A stretch of DNA of 64,000 nucleotides from contig CAVVYA010000002.1 of the NCBI GenBank assembly GCA_963752345.1, positions 992,001-1,056,000 on the forward strand, read 5' to 3'. Shown here one piece after another: positions 27,792-37,241 of the stretch (the stretch's first letter is position 1; the number at the start of each line of letters is the position of its first letter). The position numbers and the translations under genes are program-made. The notes beneath the pieces are model-generated. The model was given only the letters and a program-made list of their open reading frames with translations. It had not been told where the DNA came from and did no database searches. Origin of the DNA: CAVVYA01 sp963752345. Its GTDB lineage: Bacteria > Pseudomonadota > Alphaproteobacteria > SMXQ01.

Positions 27792-29136
27792 GTTTGCCTG
27801 CCTGGATGAAGCGCATGGGATCATGCGGCGAATCGTTGACGAGCACTTCGTAATGCAGATGCACGCCGGTCGAGCGCCCCGTGGTGCCGATGACGCCGAT
27901 CGGCTGGCGGTAGCCGACGCTCTGCCCCTTGCGCATCGAGGTGCTGCTGAGATGTCCGTAGCGCGTGCGGATGCCCATGCCGTGATCGATTTCCACCATA
28001 CGGCCGTAGTTGCCGTTGTTGCCGACGAAGACGACGACGCCCGGTGCGGCACTGAGGATTGGCGCCTTGGGCGGCCCGCCGAGATCGACCCCGTGATGCA
28101 TGGCCAACCGACCGTTGAGCGGATCGCGGCGCTTGCCGTAGGGACTCATCGTCACGTAGTTGTCGAGCGGCGCCGACAACGGCAAGCGGCGTAATACCTG
28201 CTGCAACTCGTCCCACTGGTCGATATGGCTGCTGAGCGCGGCGAGCTGCGAATCGGGGCGCGCCTCGTCGCCTCCGAGGTCGAACTCGACAAACGGTCCG
28301 CCGAGGCCGCTGCTGGCGGTGATGCCGGCGAGCAGACGGTCGGCGTTCAAGCCGGTCATCGCGATCAGATCCTTGAGCTCGCCGATGCTGCCGGCGGTCC
28401 GCGCCGAGAGCCGTTTCAGCACCTCCTGCTGCCCGATCTGGAGGGCGATCAAGCGCTCCTGCAGCTCATCGGCGCGCGCCCGTTCGGCGAGGGCCTGCCG
28501 GCGGTCGGACATCTTCGCGCCGCCGAGCAATGTTTCTTTTTCCGCGGCCATGGTTTTGAGCGAGCTGTCGAGCTGGTCGAGCCGCGCCAGCAAGGCCTCG
28601 CGCGCGGCCTGCACCTCGCGGCGCTCCGCCTCCGACATCTGCAAGGCACCGCGCGTCTGGCCCAGGTCGGCCTGCAGCGCCTTGTTCTGCTCCATCACTT
28701 TCAGCAGATAGCTATGCTTGGTTTCGAGCTGCCGCGTGATGGTGCGGTAATGCTGCTGGGACGCCGCCGTCTCCACCTTGAGGGCGTCATAGGCGGATGC
28801 GAGCTCATGCAGCTCGGCGGTCTTCGCGGCGATCACCGCGTCCTGGAAGATGAAGTTCTTGGCGAGACCGTAAATGGCGCCCGGGACCACCACGAGGATG
28901 AGAGCAGCCGCCGCGAGTTGGACGCCGACACCGAGGCGGATGAAACGCACACGGCCTTCGGCGCGAAGCAGCACTTCGCGCTCCGGAAAGGCTCGCACCA
29001 GGACCATGCCGGCTGCGGCGAGGAGGTGCCGCAGCGGATGCTTCTGTCGCGAGCCTGGCGGTATGGGCCACTGGGCTTCAGGCTTCCGCAAGACCCCCCC
29101 GTCTTGTTCGACAGCCGACCGAACAGCCTGCAGCAC
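27775..29136 (-). CDS. M23-family metallopeptidase with N-terminal membrane anchor and coiled coil
   Basis: Up to 453 residues. One membrane helix near residue 75 (LAAAALILVVVPGAIYGLA), then a long coiled coil (about 95-235; ELHELASAYDALKVET, ALQMSEAERREVQAAREALL), and a C-terminal LytM domain: MHHGVDLGGPPKAP, YGRMVEIDHGMGIRTRYGHL and GRSTGVHLHYEVLVN, with all zinc-binding His and Asp positions in place. It should cut peptide cross-links in the periplasm. The first 40 residues are unlike the family, so the true start may be the Met near residue 44. Confidence 0.9.
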   Translation of the reverse strand: MLQAVRSAVEQDGGVLRKPEAQWPIPPGSRQKHPLRHLLAAAGMVLVRAFPEREVLLRAEGRVRFIRLGVGVQLAAAALILVVVPGAIYGLAKNFIFQDAVIAAKTAELHELASAYDALKVETAASQQHYRTITRQLETKHSYLLKVMEQNKALQADLGQTRGALQMSEAERREVQAAREALLARLDQLDSSLKTMAAEKETLLGGAKMSDRRQALAERARADELQERLIALQIGQQEVLKRLSARTAGSIGELKDLIAMTGLNADRLLAGITASSGLGGPFVEFDLGGDEARPDSQLAALSSHIDQWDELQQVLRRLPLSAPLDNYVTMSPYGKRRDPLNGRLAMHHGVDLGGPPKAPILSAAPGVVVFVGNNGNYGRMVEIDHGMGIRTRYGHLSSTSMRKGQSVGYRQPIGVIGTTGRSTGVHLHYEVLVNDSPHDPMRFIQAGKHVFKG

Positions 29137-29523
29137 ACGGCAACCTGTATTGGTTCAGCGCCTCGTTGGGACTCTCCTCGCCGGGATCCCGTGGCTTGCC
29201 AAAGCCTGAAGCGAACTGCGCCAACCGATTGGTCGGGACCCGCGATACGATGGCCGGCCCGCCAGGCCGACCATTCTTCCCCGCCGCGAATCCAGGGCCA
29301 AATTACTGAGCCGCTTACTGAAGGCCGCACCAAATCTGTGACGTCGAGGCCGAGGCCGAGGCTTTTTTCCTCGTTGCGAAATGGGACGGCCCAACCGCAG
29401 CATCACAGTGAGGCAACCGTATCCATAAGAAGCGAGGGTTTCAAGCGCTTTGCGCGCCGGCTTTCGCGACAAATGAGCCGAAAAACCGGCTCTTTTCCCA
29501 GCTACCCGCGAAAAGAGCCATGC
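29137..29523. other. Gap between two minus-strand genes
   Basis: About 390 bases between the MFS transporter and the M23 peptidase. Open frames here are short and without recognisable content. It probably carries the promoter of the peptidase-bactofilin pair, but I see no clear boxes. Confidence 0.3.
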
Positions 29524-30732
29524 TCAGCTGTACGCCTCCGGTCGGCGCCAGATGAAATAAGCGGTGGCCGCGACAATGATCATGAGGGCCATTCCGACGA
29601 TGAAAAAGCTCGTCTCGATGTCCCAGATCTCGGCAATCACCCCCATGATGATGGGCACGATCAGCGACGCGACGCGGTTGACGGTGGTACGCAGCCCGAC
29701 GCTCATGCCCTGGACATGCGGATCCACCGCGTTCGACAGCAGCGAGATCATCGTGGGAAAGCCGATGCCCACGCCGGCGCCATAGAGCGCCGCCATGATC
29801 AGCAGCCAACCGAATTCGGTGAACAGCGGCGTGATCGTCATGAACACGATGCTGGCGATCGTCGCGCTCACCATGAGCCAGGCCGGCTTGACGATGCGCT
29901 TGGGCAGCGTCACGAGCGACGCGGGGCTCGCCACCATATTGGCGCAGCCGATCAGGATGCCGATGGTGGCGCCGGTCATCCCGATATTCTCGAGATAGAC
30001 CACGTAGAACGACGACTGCACGCCGGCCACGGCAATGCGCAGGAAGGTGAAGATCATCACCAGGGCGACGACCGGAATGGCGCACAGCGCGAAGGCCTTC
30101 GCATAGTCCGAAATCCGCGGCACGAGTTCTCTCACCGTCACCTTCTTGATCGGCTTGTCGACCGAACGCGGCAGCACGATGATGGTCAGCAGCAAGACGA
30201 ACGACCAGGCCGTCAGCAGCGCAAAGGCACCGGACGCACCGCTGGCACTCCACACCACGCCGGCAATCAGCGGGCCGGCGAAGGAGCCGGCATTGGTGAA
30301 GAAGGTGACGCGGCCGGCATGCTTCGGGCTGCCGCGGGTCAACTGGCCGTACAAGGTCTGCGAACCGACCCACGACAGGCCCTGGGTCAGACCGGTGATC
30401 AACTGCAGCACGACGAGCGCATAGAGCGACGGCAGCACGGGATAGAGCGGAAAGGCGACGCAGGTGATGACGGCGAAGAACAGCATGACCCGGCGCGTGC
30501 CGAGCCGGTCCATCAACACGCCGCCGTGGATCGAGAGCAGCATGGGCAGCAGCGACCGTGCGCCGACGATGACGCCGATCCACAACGGAGATGCGCCGAG
30601 TCCGAGCGCCCACAGCGGCACCACAAGAGCCGCCATGGGCACAATGCTGAGGCTGAAGAACGAGGTGCCGTAGATCGCCAGGGTGATGCGCCAAGGAAGC
30701 GCGGCGCGCGGCGTGCTGGTTTCCGTCGGCAT
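29524..30732 (-). CDS. MFS transporter
   Basis: A 402-residue major facilitator with twelve predicted helices. The loop 2-3 signature is seen as GGVLMDRLGTRRVMLFF, and the second half has the matching LPKRIVKPAWLMV. Helix 5 carries GSFAGPLIAGVVW, as in drug/proton antiporters. It may export a small molecule; the substrate is not known. It is divergent from the cupin genes, with 212 bases between. Confidence 0.85.
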   Translation of the reverse strand: MPTETSTPRAALPWRITLAIYGTSFFSLSIVPMAALVVPLWALGLGASPLWIGVIVGARSLLPMLLSIHGGVLMDRLGTRRVMLFFAVITCVAFPLYPVLPSLYALVVLQLITGLTQGLSWVGSQTLYGQLTRGSPKHAGRVTFFTNAGSFAGPLIAGVVWSASGASGAFALLTAWSFVLLLTIIVLPRSVDKPIKKVTVRELVPRISDYAKAFALCAIPVVALVMIFTFLRIAVAGVQSSFYVVYLENIGMTGATIGILIGCANMVASPASLVTLPKRIVKPAWLMVSATIASIVFMTITPLFTEFGWLLIMAALYGAGVGIGFPTMISLLSNAVDPHVQGMSVGLRTTVNRVASLIVPIIMGVIAEIWDIETSFFIVGMALMIIVAATAYFIWRRPEAYS

Positions 30733-30944
30733 CTTTGGTCAATGCGCCGACACGGGGCGCCAGTGCCGCAACCCGTTGAGTGACAAGAGATACTTAGTTT
30801 TCAAAGAAAAAACAGCCTTTCGGGCGCTAAAATGCGCGTAGCAGCGGTGCCGGGAATGAGCTATTTAGGGGCCCAGTTCAACCCAGGAAAGCACCGATAG
30901 TCGGCGTTCCCGGGCATTATCCACGTGCTTCAGGAGTTTCCGCA

Positions 30945-31548
30945 ATGGCCGATGACGGTATCACGGAAAAAGAAACCGACGTTTACATCAAGCCGGGCGA
31001 GGCTGGCCATAACCAAGACAAGGAAGTGGTGTGGGAGCGCTGGCAGAAGAAGCGCACCTTCGTGCGCGCCCTCGAAGGCACCTACGGCGAGGTCTACAAG
31101 AGCCTGTTCGCCCAGCCGCGCGTCTATTCCACGACCGATTGGAAGTGGAAGGGCGGCCCGCACAACTACGGCAAGAAGATCATCAACCCGCAGTCCGTCG
31201 AGGTGGCCCAGTCGATCGAGTGCCACGTCGACTGCTATGCGCCGGGCGGCCACGGCCAGAAGCACGGCCACATGAATTCCGCCGTGTTCTTCGTGCTCAA
31301 AGGCAAGGGCCACGATGTCCATGATCGCGTCAAGCTGCCGTGGGAAGCGGGCGATGCCTGCATCGTCGAAAATGGCTGCGTGCACCAGCACTTCAACGAC
31401 GACGCGAAGGAAGATGCTGTGGTGCTCATCATGAAGGCGAAGCCCCTCTTCCTCTTCATGCACATGATCTTCCAGAAGATCGGTCGAGTATCCGCCGACC
31501 ACCCCTCCGCCGGGCGGCGAGAACTACCAGCCGCCGACGCATCTATAG
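30945..31548 (+). CDS. Cupin-domain protein 1 (one frame change)
   Basis: About 200 residues with a single cupin barrel: CHVDCYAPGGHGQKHGHMNS carries two metal-type His, AVFFVLKGKGHDVHD the following strands, and GDACIVENGCVHQHFNDD the second motif. The Glu of the classical first motif is replaced. After HMIFQKI an extra G near 31481 shifts the frame; correcting it gives VEYPPTTPPPGGENYQ and a TAG at 31546-31548. Without correction the frame reads on into the next gene. Function unknown; perhaps a ring-cleavage dioxygenase or isomerase. Confidence 0.82.
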
Positions 31549-31622
31549 GCCGACGCGGCGCGGCGTCCAGCCATCCCATCCGCCCTGCCCGAGGGCGCAT
31601 TGCTAGCAGAGAGAATGTTTCG

Positions 31623-32171
31623 ATGAGTTATGCTGACGAGAAAGTCAAAGCGCGCTCCAAGGTCTTCTGCAACTACTACGCCGAGGGCCTTGCCGAGTCC
31701 GCGCAGTTCCGCAAGGAATACAAGAACGACTACAAGAAGGTGATCAAGGCGCACGAGATGCCGATGGAGCGCTCGCCCAACGGCCTGATCAAGCACATCA
31801 TCCACGAGAAGATGAAGACCACCGAGATGTGCGTCGACATCTTCATGCAGTTCCTCGAGCCGGGTAAGGCCTCGGGCAAGGTTCGTCACCTGAGCGAGGC
31901 GATCTTCTACGTCGTCGAAGGCGCCGGCTACGACCTGCATTGGGACGTGGAATTCGACTGCAAGGAGGAGTTCGAATGGGAGTGGGCCAAGGAGCCCAAG
32001 AAATTCGAATGGAAGGAGGGCGATTTCGTCTATATCCCGCCCTACGTCACCTACCAGCATTTCAATGCCGATCCGAAGAACGAGGCGCGCATCATCATGA
32101 TCACGAGCCGCATCGTCAAGAAGATGGGCTTCGACTGGTTCGAGCAGATCGAGCGCGCGGAAGGCTTCTGA
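31623..32171 (+). CDS. Cupin-domain protein 2
   Basis: A 182-residue single-domain cupin downstream of and similar in plan to cupin 1. It has FLEPGKASGKVRHLSEAIFY with one His and the Glu of motif 1, VVEGAGYDLHWD, then EGDFVYIPPYVTYQHFNAD for motif 2. The two genes have complementary losses: cupin 1 keeps His-His but lacks the Glu, cupin 2 keeps His and Glu. They may form one heteromeric enzyme. Substrate unknown. ATG 31623 lies 75 bases after the first stop. Confidence 0.82.
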   Translation: MSYADEKVKARSKVFCNYYAEGLAESAQFRKEYKNDYKKVIKAHEMPMERSPNGLIKHIIHEKMKTTEMCVDIFMQFLEPGKASGKVRHLSEAIFYVVEGAGYDLHWDVEFDCKEEFEWEWAKEPKKFEWKEGDFVYIPPYVTYQHFNADPKNEARIIMITSRIVKKMGFDWFEQIERAEGF

Positions 32172-32221
32172 GAGCGCTCCGATCGCGATTCCGCAGCGCG
32201 GGATGCACGAAATTAACCGAA

Positions 32222-32253
32222 CGATCGAGCCCTGTCCGGGGCTCGATCTTTAT
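32222..32253 (+). terminator. Rho-independent terminator after the cupin pair
   Basis: A 10-base perfect stem (GATCGAGCCC at 32223-32232 with GGGCTCGATC at 32239-32248) around a six-base loop, followed by TTTAT. It closes the cupin transcription unit. Confidence 0.75.
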
Positions 32254-32685
32254 GCGCTCATGGATGAGCCCGGCCCGCGCCTAACGCATCTGCGCCTTTT
32301 GTTATCACCTTTACACGGAAATTCCTTCGCTCGGTAAGTAACCGCCGCTTTCCGTTGCAAGAGCTTGTCTTTATGATACTTTCATGACCGCGTGACAGGA
32401 AAGCCGGCCCCAAGAAGCCGACCTGTTTTGCAGGTATAAGCGTGGGTCACGAGAACTCATGTACCGGGGAGAAAACGCCTGACCGAACGGGCTAAGAATT
32501 GCGGCGGCATCCACCGTCGCACGACTTTGCAACTACCGGGTTACTCGAAGCCTTCATGTGTCCGGACCGGATTTCGTACTCTGCACGCTCAGCCCCCTGC
32601 GCCGCCGCCTGGCGCTTCCGTTGGGCAACCTGATCCCCGGTTCATGCGGCTTTAGCCACGTTCTCGTCAGGAGAAATCCTTCGCC
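32254..32685. other. Upstream region of the TctA/TctB/receptor operon
   Basis: About 430 bases without a gene. It is somewhat less GC-rich around 32300-32480 and must hold the promoter of the operon. I see no clear -35/-10 pair. AGGAGAA just before 32686 is the ribosome site of tctA. Confidence 0.35.
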
Positions 32686-34200
32686 ATGTTAGACGTCATG
32701 TTTGGCTCCCTGTTCAACATGCTGACATCGCCCAATATCATGGGGCTGATGCTGATCGGCGTCATGATCGGCATCTGGGTCGGCGTCACGCCTGGCATCG
32801 GCGGCCGGCTTTCCATCGCCCTCGCCATCCCCTTCGTGTTCGGCATGGACATGATCGCCGGCGCCGTGTTCCTGCTCGTCATGCATGCGGTGAACGGCAC
32901 CAGCGGCCAGATCTCCTCCATCATGTTCGGCGTGCCGGGCGACGGCGACGATGCCGCCACCACGCTGGACGGCTACCCCATGGCCAAGAAGGGCGAAGCC
33001 GGACGCGCACTCGGCGCCAGCATGACCGCCTCGGGCGTCGGCGGCATCATCGGCGCCGGCGTGTTCGCCGTGATGATCCCGATTCTCGAGCCCGTCATCC
33101 TGTCGTTCAGCCCAGCCGAATTCTTCCTGCTCGCGCTGCTCGGCATTACCTTCATCGCCTTCCTCGCCGGCGGCAGCAACATCTTCCGCGGCATCATCGT
33201 CGGCTTCTACGGCGTGATCCTCGCCACCATCGGCATGGACCCGCAGACCGGCATCGCCCGCTTCTCCGGCGACTTCCTGTTCCTGTGGGACGGGCTGAGC
33301 CTGGTGACCGCCGTGCTCGCCCTGTTCGCCGTGCCCGAGATGATCGCGCTCGGCGTCAAGGGCAGCTCGATTTCAGCCGTTTCGAGGGAAACGGCCAAAT
33401 TTTCCTACAAGCAGATATTCCAGGGCGTAATGGAAGTGCCGCGGCACTGGTGGCTGGTGCTGCGCACCTCGATGATCGGCGCGGTGATCGGCATGATTCC
33501 CGGTCTCGGCGGTTCGGCCGCCGCCTGGATGTGCTACGGCCACGCGGTGCAGTCGTCGAAACACCCGGAGCGTTTCGGCAAGGGTGCCGTCGAGGGCGTG
33601 ATCGCGCCGGAAACCGCCAGCAACGCCAAGGAGGGCGGCTCGTTGCTGCCCACCCTGCTGTTCGGCATCCCGGGCAGCTCGGGCATGGCCATCCTGCTCG
33701 GCGCCTTCCTCATCCTCGGCATCCAGCCCGGCCCGACCCTGATCACCGAGCGCCTCGACCTGGTGTGGACGCTGATCTGGGCGCTGGTGGTCGGCAACAT
33801 TATCGCGGTCAGCTTCCTGCTGTTCGTCGCGCGCTGGGTCGCAGCACTCACCTTCGTGCGCGGCTCGCTGATCGTGCCGTTCGTCTTCGTGCTGGTAGTG
33901 CTCGGCGCCTTCATCAACGAGGGTCAGTGGCAGAACCTGGTGATCCTCGTGGTGCTCAGCGCAATCGGTTACGCCCTGCTGCGCGCCGGCTGGCCGCGTG
34001 CGCCGTTCGTCATCGGTCTCGTGCTCGGCAAGATCGCGGAGGAATCGCTCAACAAGGCGCTTGCCCTGTGGGGCATGGACTTCTTCCTGCGGCCGCTGTC
34101 GTTGGTGCTGATCGGCCTCATCACCCTGACCATCGCCTTTGCCGTCTACAAGTCCCGTAAACCCGCCAAAGTGCCTTACGGCGCGGGAGCCTCAGCATGA
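32686..34200 (+). CDS. tctA: Tripartite tricarboxylate transporter permease, large subunit (TctA)
   Basis: The 504-residue membrane protein has the twelve-helix TctA pattern with its two conserved glycine-rich loops: GVTPGIGGRLSIALAIPF at the start and GMIPGLGGSAAAWMCYGHA in the second half, plus MFGVPGDGDDAATTLDGYPMA and APETASNAKEGGSLLPTLL. It moves carboxylates using an ion gradient with substrate delivered by a periplasmic receptor. The reading frame is intact. Its stop overlaps the tctB start by four bases. Confidence 0.94.
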   Translation: MLDVMFGSLFNMLTSPNIMGLMLIGVMIGIWVGVTPGIGGRLSIALAIPFVFGMDMIAGAVFLLVMHAVNGTSGQISSIMFGVPGDGDDAATTLDGYPMAKKGEAGRALGASMTASGVGGIIGAGVFAVMIPILEPVILSFSPAEFFLLALLGITFIAFLAGGSNIFRGIIVGFYGVILATIGMDPQTGIARFSGDFLFLWDGLSLVTAVLALFAVPEMIALGVKGSSISAVSRETAKFSYKQIFQGVMEVPRHWWLVLRTSMIGAVIGMIPGLGGSAAAWMCYGHAVQSSKHPERFGKGAVEGVIAPETASNAKEGGSLLPTLLFGIPGSSGMAILLGAFLILGIQPGPTLITERLDLVWTLIWALVVGNIIAVSFLLFVARWVAALTFVRGSLIVPFVFVLVVLGAFINEGQWQNLVILVVLSAIGYALLRAGWPRAPFVIGLVLGKIAEESLNKALALWGMDFFLRPLSLVLIGLITLTIAFAVYKSRKPAKVPYGAGASA

Positions 34201-34772
34201 AGTCCACAAGTTTCCTGATGAATTTCGTGATGCTGGCCATCTTCGTCACGATGGTCGCCATCGCCAGCCAATATCCGCCCCAGGCCCGCTTCATGCCGTT
34301 CGTCGTCGGCATTCCGGCGATCGTGCTGTGCCTGCTGCAGATTGTCCTCGATATCCGCGCCGCGCGGCGAAATCTCGTCGAGCCGGAGGACACGCGCAGC
34401 GACGTGGAAAAAGCCCAGGACGAAGTCTCGCGCTATGCCGGCCGGCAAGTCGAATCCGAAGCAACCACCGCGGCTGAAGTTCCCATGATGCTGGACGCGG
34501 GCATCCCGCCGAATATGGTGCGCCGCGAAATCATTCTGTGGAGCTATTTCCTCGGTTTCGTTTCCTCCGTCCTGGTGTTGGGCTTCTGGTTCACCATCCC
34601 GATTTTCCTCGTCGCCTTCCTGCGCAACGAGGCCAAATTGAGCTGGCGCAACGCCCTGATCACCGGCGCGATGGGCACGACCATACTCTACCTCGGGGTG
34701 GAAAAAGGCCTGCGCGTCGATCTGCACGACGGTTTCCTCACCAGCTATGTGCTCGACAAATTCGACAGGTGA
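34197..34772 (+). CDS. tctB: Tripartite tricarboxylate transporter small subunit (TctB)
   Basis: A 191-residue protein with four predicted helices: FVMLAIFVTMVAIASQ, MPFVVGIPAIVLCLLQIV, then after a charged loop of about 75 residues YFLGFVSSVLVLGFWFTIPIFLVAFL and GAMGTTILYLGV. The long hydrophilic loop between helices 2 and 3 (about 60-115) is larger than in most TctB proteins. It is the partner of the TctA encoded just before it. Confidence 0.9.
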   Translation: MKSTSFLMNFVMLAIFVTMVAIASQYPPQARFMPFVVGIPAIVLCLLQIVLDIRAARRNLVEPEDTRSDVEKAQDEVSRYAGRQVESEATTAAEVPMMLDAGIPPNMVRREIILWSYFLGFVSSVLVLGFWFTIPIFLVAFLRNEAKLSWRNALITGAMGTTILYLGVEKGLRVDLHDGFLTSYVLDKFDR

Positions 34773-34827
34773 CGATGACATCCGACGAATCCACATAAGA
34801 AAAACTTACAGCAATATGGAGGTCACA

Positions 34828-36051
34828 ATGATTGTGAAGACGAGATATTTGGCTTTGGCAGCCGGAGCTTTCGGCGTGCTCGCCGCACTGCCCGCGCCCG
34901 CCGCGGCGCAAGCGGATTTGTTCAAGGGCAAGACGGTGACCTATATCGTGGCCACCGCGCCGGGCGGCGGCTACGACTATTACGGCCGCCTGGTCGCAGA
35001 ATATATGCAACGCTATCTGCCGGGCTCGACCTTCGTGGTGAAGAACATGCCGGGCGCCGGCCATATCATCGGCGCCAATGCGATCTACGCGTCCAAGAAC
35101 GACGGGACCACGATCGGCACCTTCAACACCGGCCTGATCTATAACCAGATCGCCGGGCTCGACGCGATCAAGTTCGATCTCAACAAGATGTCGTGGATCG
35201 GCAAGGCAGCGTCCGATCCGCGCGTCTTCGTCATCAACCAGACCTCGCCGATCAAGACCTTCGCGGACCTACGCAGCGCCAAGGACGTGAATTTCGCCAG
35301 CGCCGGCGTGGGCAGCGCCGCCTACGTGGAAACCAAGGTGTTGACCGACGCGTTGCGCCTGCCGATCAAGATCATCACGGGCTATAACGGCAACGAGGAC
35401 CAGATGGCGATGCGGCGCGGCGAAATCGCCGGCACCATCGCATCGCGCTCCTCCAACGAGGAGTTCGTCAAGAACGGCTACGGCCGCTTCATCGCCCAGA
35501 TCGGCGGCGAGGAAAAGGACGTGCCGCAGGTCTCGACCTTCGCCGACACGCCCGAGGCCAAGGCGCTCGTCGCCCTCATCCAGTCCCAGGGCGACATCTC
35601 GCGCCTGACCGCCGGTCCGCCCGCCATCCCGGCCCCTCAATTGAGCGCTCTGCGCGCCGCCTACAAGCAGGCCATGGATGACAAGGAACTGCAGGCCAAG
35701 GCCGAGAAAGGCGGCCGCCCGGTCGAGCCGGCCTATGGCGAGGACGTCGCCAAAATGGTGCAAGCCGCGCTCAACCAGACGCCGCAGACCGTCGCCATGC
35801 TGAAGGACGCGCTCGAGGCCAAACCTTCCGCGCTCAAGGCGGCCGGCGCGATCGAAGTGCAGGAAAAGGGTCGCAAGGTGATCTTCAAGGGCGCCGACGG
35901 CAAGCCAATGACCGCGGAGCCGAGCGGCTCGCGCACCAAGATCACCGTGGCCGGCAAGGAGGCCACGCGCGACGATCTGAAGAGCGGCATGAACTGCGAA
36001 ATCACCTACATGGCCGGCAACAGCGAGCCCAGCGCCATTGCGTGTAAATAA
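34828..36051 (+). CDS. TTT periplasmic receptor (Bug/TctC family) with an extra C-terminal domain
   Basis: A 407-residue receptor that delivers a carboxylate to the TctAB permease. It has a signal peptide ending PAAAQA, then FKGKTVTYIVATAPGGGYDYYGRL and VVKNMPGAGHIIGANAIY, which are the Bug ligand-cleft motifs, and ALRAAYKQAMDDKELQAKAEK near the normal end. About 75 further residues follow (IEVQEKGRKVIFKGADGKP, then SRTKITVAGKEATRD, with a Cys in GMNCEITY and one in IACK). Such a tail is not part of ordinary Bug proteins. ATG 34828 has GGAGGTCAC upstream. It is the only receptor next to a complete TctA/TctB pair. Confidence 0.9.
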   Translation: MIVKTRYLALAAGAFGVLAALPAPAAAQADLFKGKTVTYIVATAPGGGYDYYGRLVAEYMQRYLPGSTFVVKNMPGAGHIIGANAIYASKNDGTTIGTFNTGLIYNQIAGLDAIKFDLNKMSWIGKAASDPRVFVINQTSPIKTFADLRSAKDVNFASAGVGSAAYVETKVLTDALRLPIKIITGYNGNEDQMAMRRGEIAGTIASRSSNEEFVKNGYGRFIAQIGGEEKDVPQVSTFADTPEAKALVALIQSQGDISRLTAGPPAIPAPQLSALRAAYKQAMDDKELQAKAEKGGRPVEPAYGEDVAKMVQAALNQTPQTVAMLKDALEAKPSALKAAGAIEVQEKGRKVIFKGADGKPMTAEPSGSRTKITVAGKEATRDDLKSGMNCEITYMAGNSEPSAIACK

Positions 36052-36076
36052 TCCGGGCGACATGCTAGCCTGATCG

Positions 36077-36108
36077 CCGCCGGGGAAACCTCCCCGGCGG
36101 TTTTTCTT
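36077..36108 (+). terminator. Rho-independent terminator after the TTT operon
   Basis: A 10-base perfect stem (CCGCCGGGGA at 36077-36086, TCCCCGGCGG at 36091-36100) with a four-base loop and a TTTTTCTTT tail. It separates the transporter operon from the next gene. Confidence 0.85.
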
Positions 36109-36150
36109 TGCCTCCCGTCCACCACATCCGTCCAGCACTAGGAAATTCGT

Positions 36151-37218
36151 ATGACCCTCATCCTGTCCAACGACGACGTCGGCAAGCTCCTGACCATGCC
36201 GGAATGCATCGGCGCCCTCGAGGAGGCCTATGTCGAGCTGGCCGACGGCCGCGGCGTGTCGCGTCCCCGCTCCGACTGCCTGACGCCGACCCTGCGGCCG
36301 GATGCGATCTATGGCCTCAAGTCGATGGACGGGGTGATCCCCAAATTCGGCGTCGGCGCCGTGCGCATCAATTCCGACATCGTCACCTGGCCGAAGGTCG
36401 GCAACAACATGCGGCGCGAGAAGGTGCCATCGGCCCCGGGCAACCGCTGGGTCGGCCTCGTGCTGCTGTTCTCGACCGAAACCGGCGAACCGCTCGCCAT
36501 CTTTCCGGACGGCGTCATGCAGCGCATGCGCGTCGGCGCCACCAATGGGTTGGGCGCCAAGTATCTTGCGCGCAAGGATGCCAAATCGGTCGGCATTCTC
36601 GGCTCGGGCTGGCAGGCGGGCACTCAGCTCATGGCAATCTGCGCGGTGCGCGACATCGAGAGCATCCGCTGCTTCAGCCCGAACAAGGAGAACCGCGAAA
36701 AGTTCTGCCGCGAGATGAGCCCGATCCTCGGTGTCGAGGTGATTCCGGTCGGGCAGCCGGAGGAGGCGATCCGCGGCGCCGACGTGGCGATGTGCGCCAC
36801 CAACTCGATCGACAACATCTTCTTCGAGCGGTGGATCGAGCCCGGCATGCACCTCAGCGAATTGAAGAGACCGGAGATCGAAACCAAGGCGATCAAGCGG
36901 GCCGACCGCGTCGTCATTCACACCCGGGACGCCGCGCCCATCCATGTCGCGACCAAGGGCCTGACCATGCCGGAAGAAGCCAAAAGCAAGGCCGGCGCCA
37001 AGGAACTCGATTTCGACAGGCTGCCGACCCTGCCCGACTTGATTACCGGACGCACGCCGGGCCGCGATTCGGATGAGCAGGTCACCTGCTTCCTCAACAA
37101 TCTCGGCCTCGGTTACCAGTTCGCGGCAGCCGGCTCGGTGGTCTACCGCAAGGCCAAGGAGAGCGGCGTCGGCCACGACCTGCCGACCGACTGGTTCACC
37201 GAGGACGTGCATCCCTGA
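36151..37218 (+). CDS. Ornithine cyclodeaminase / mu-crystallin family protein
   Basis: The 355-residue product matches the OCD/mu-crystallin family: LSNDDVGKLLTMPECIGALE at the N-terminus, the substrate segment YGLKSMDGV, and the NAD site as VGILGSGWQAGTQLMAI. Members deaminate ornithine to proline or reduce imines and ketimines; the actual activity is not predictable. It follows the TTT operon terminator, so it has its own promoter or depends on read-through. Complete. Confidence 0.88.
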   Translation: MTLILSNDDVGKLLTMPECIGALEEAYVELADGRGVSRPRSDCLTPTLRPDAIYGLKSMDGVIPKFGVGAVRINSDIVTWPKVGNNMRREKVPSAPGNRWVGLVLLFSTETGEPLAIFPDGVMQRMRVGATNGLGAKYLARKDAKSVGILGSGWQAGTQLMAICAVRDIESIRCFSPNKENREKFCREMSPILGVEVIPVGQPEEAIRGADVAMCATNSIDNIFFERWIEPGMHLSELKRPEIETKAIKRADRVVIHTRDAAPIHVATKGLTMPEEAKSKAGAKELDFDRLPTLPDLITGRTPGRDSDEQVTCFLNNLGLGYQFAAAGSVVYRKAKESGVGHDLPTDWFTEDVHP

Positions 37219-37241
37219 ACTCGGCGCAGGTCTGCGCAAAG

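Noticed and set aside
28225..30783. An 852-residue plus-strand frame
   Set aside because: Antisense shadow of the M23 peptidase and MFS genes; composition rich in His, Arg and Gln without any domain.
30945..32171. An apparent double-cupin protein of 408 residues
   Set aside because: Correcting one base gives a natural end of cupin 1 at 31548; the linker residues are out of frame.
35269..37239. A 656-residue minus-strand frame
   Set aside because: Antisense to the receptor and OCD genes; it also crosses a clear terminator.
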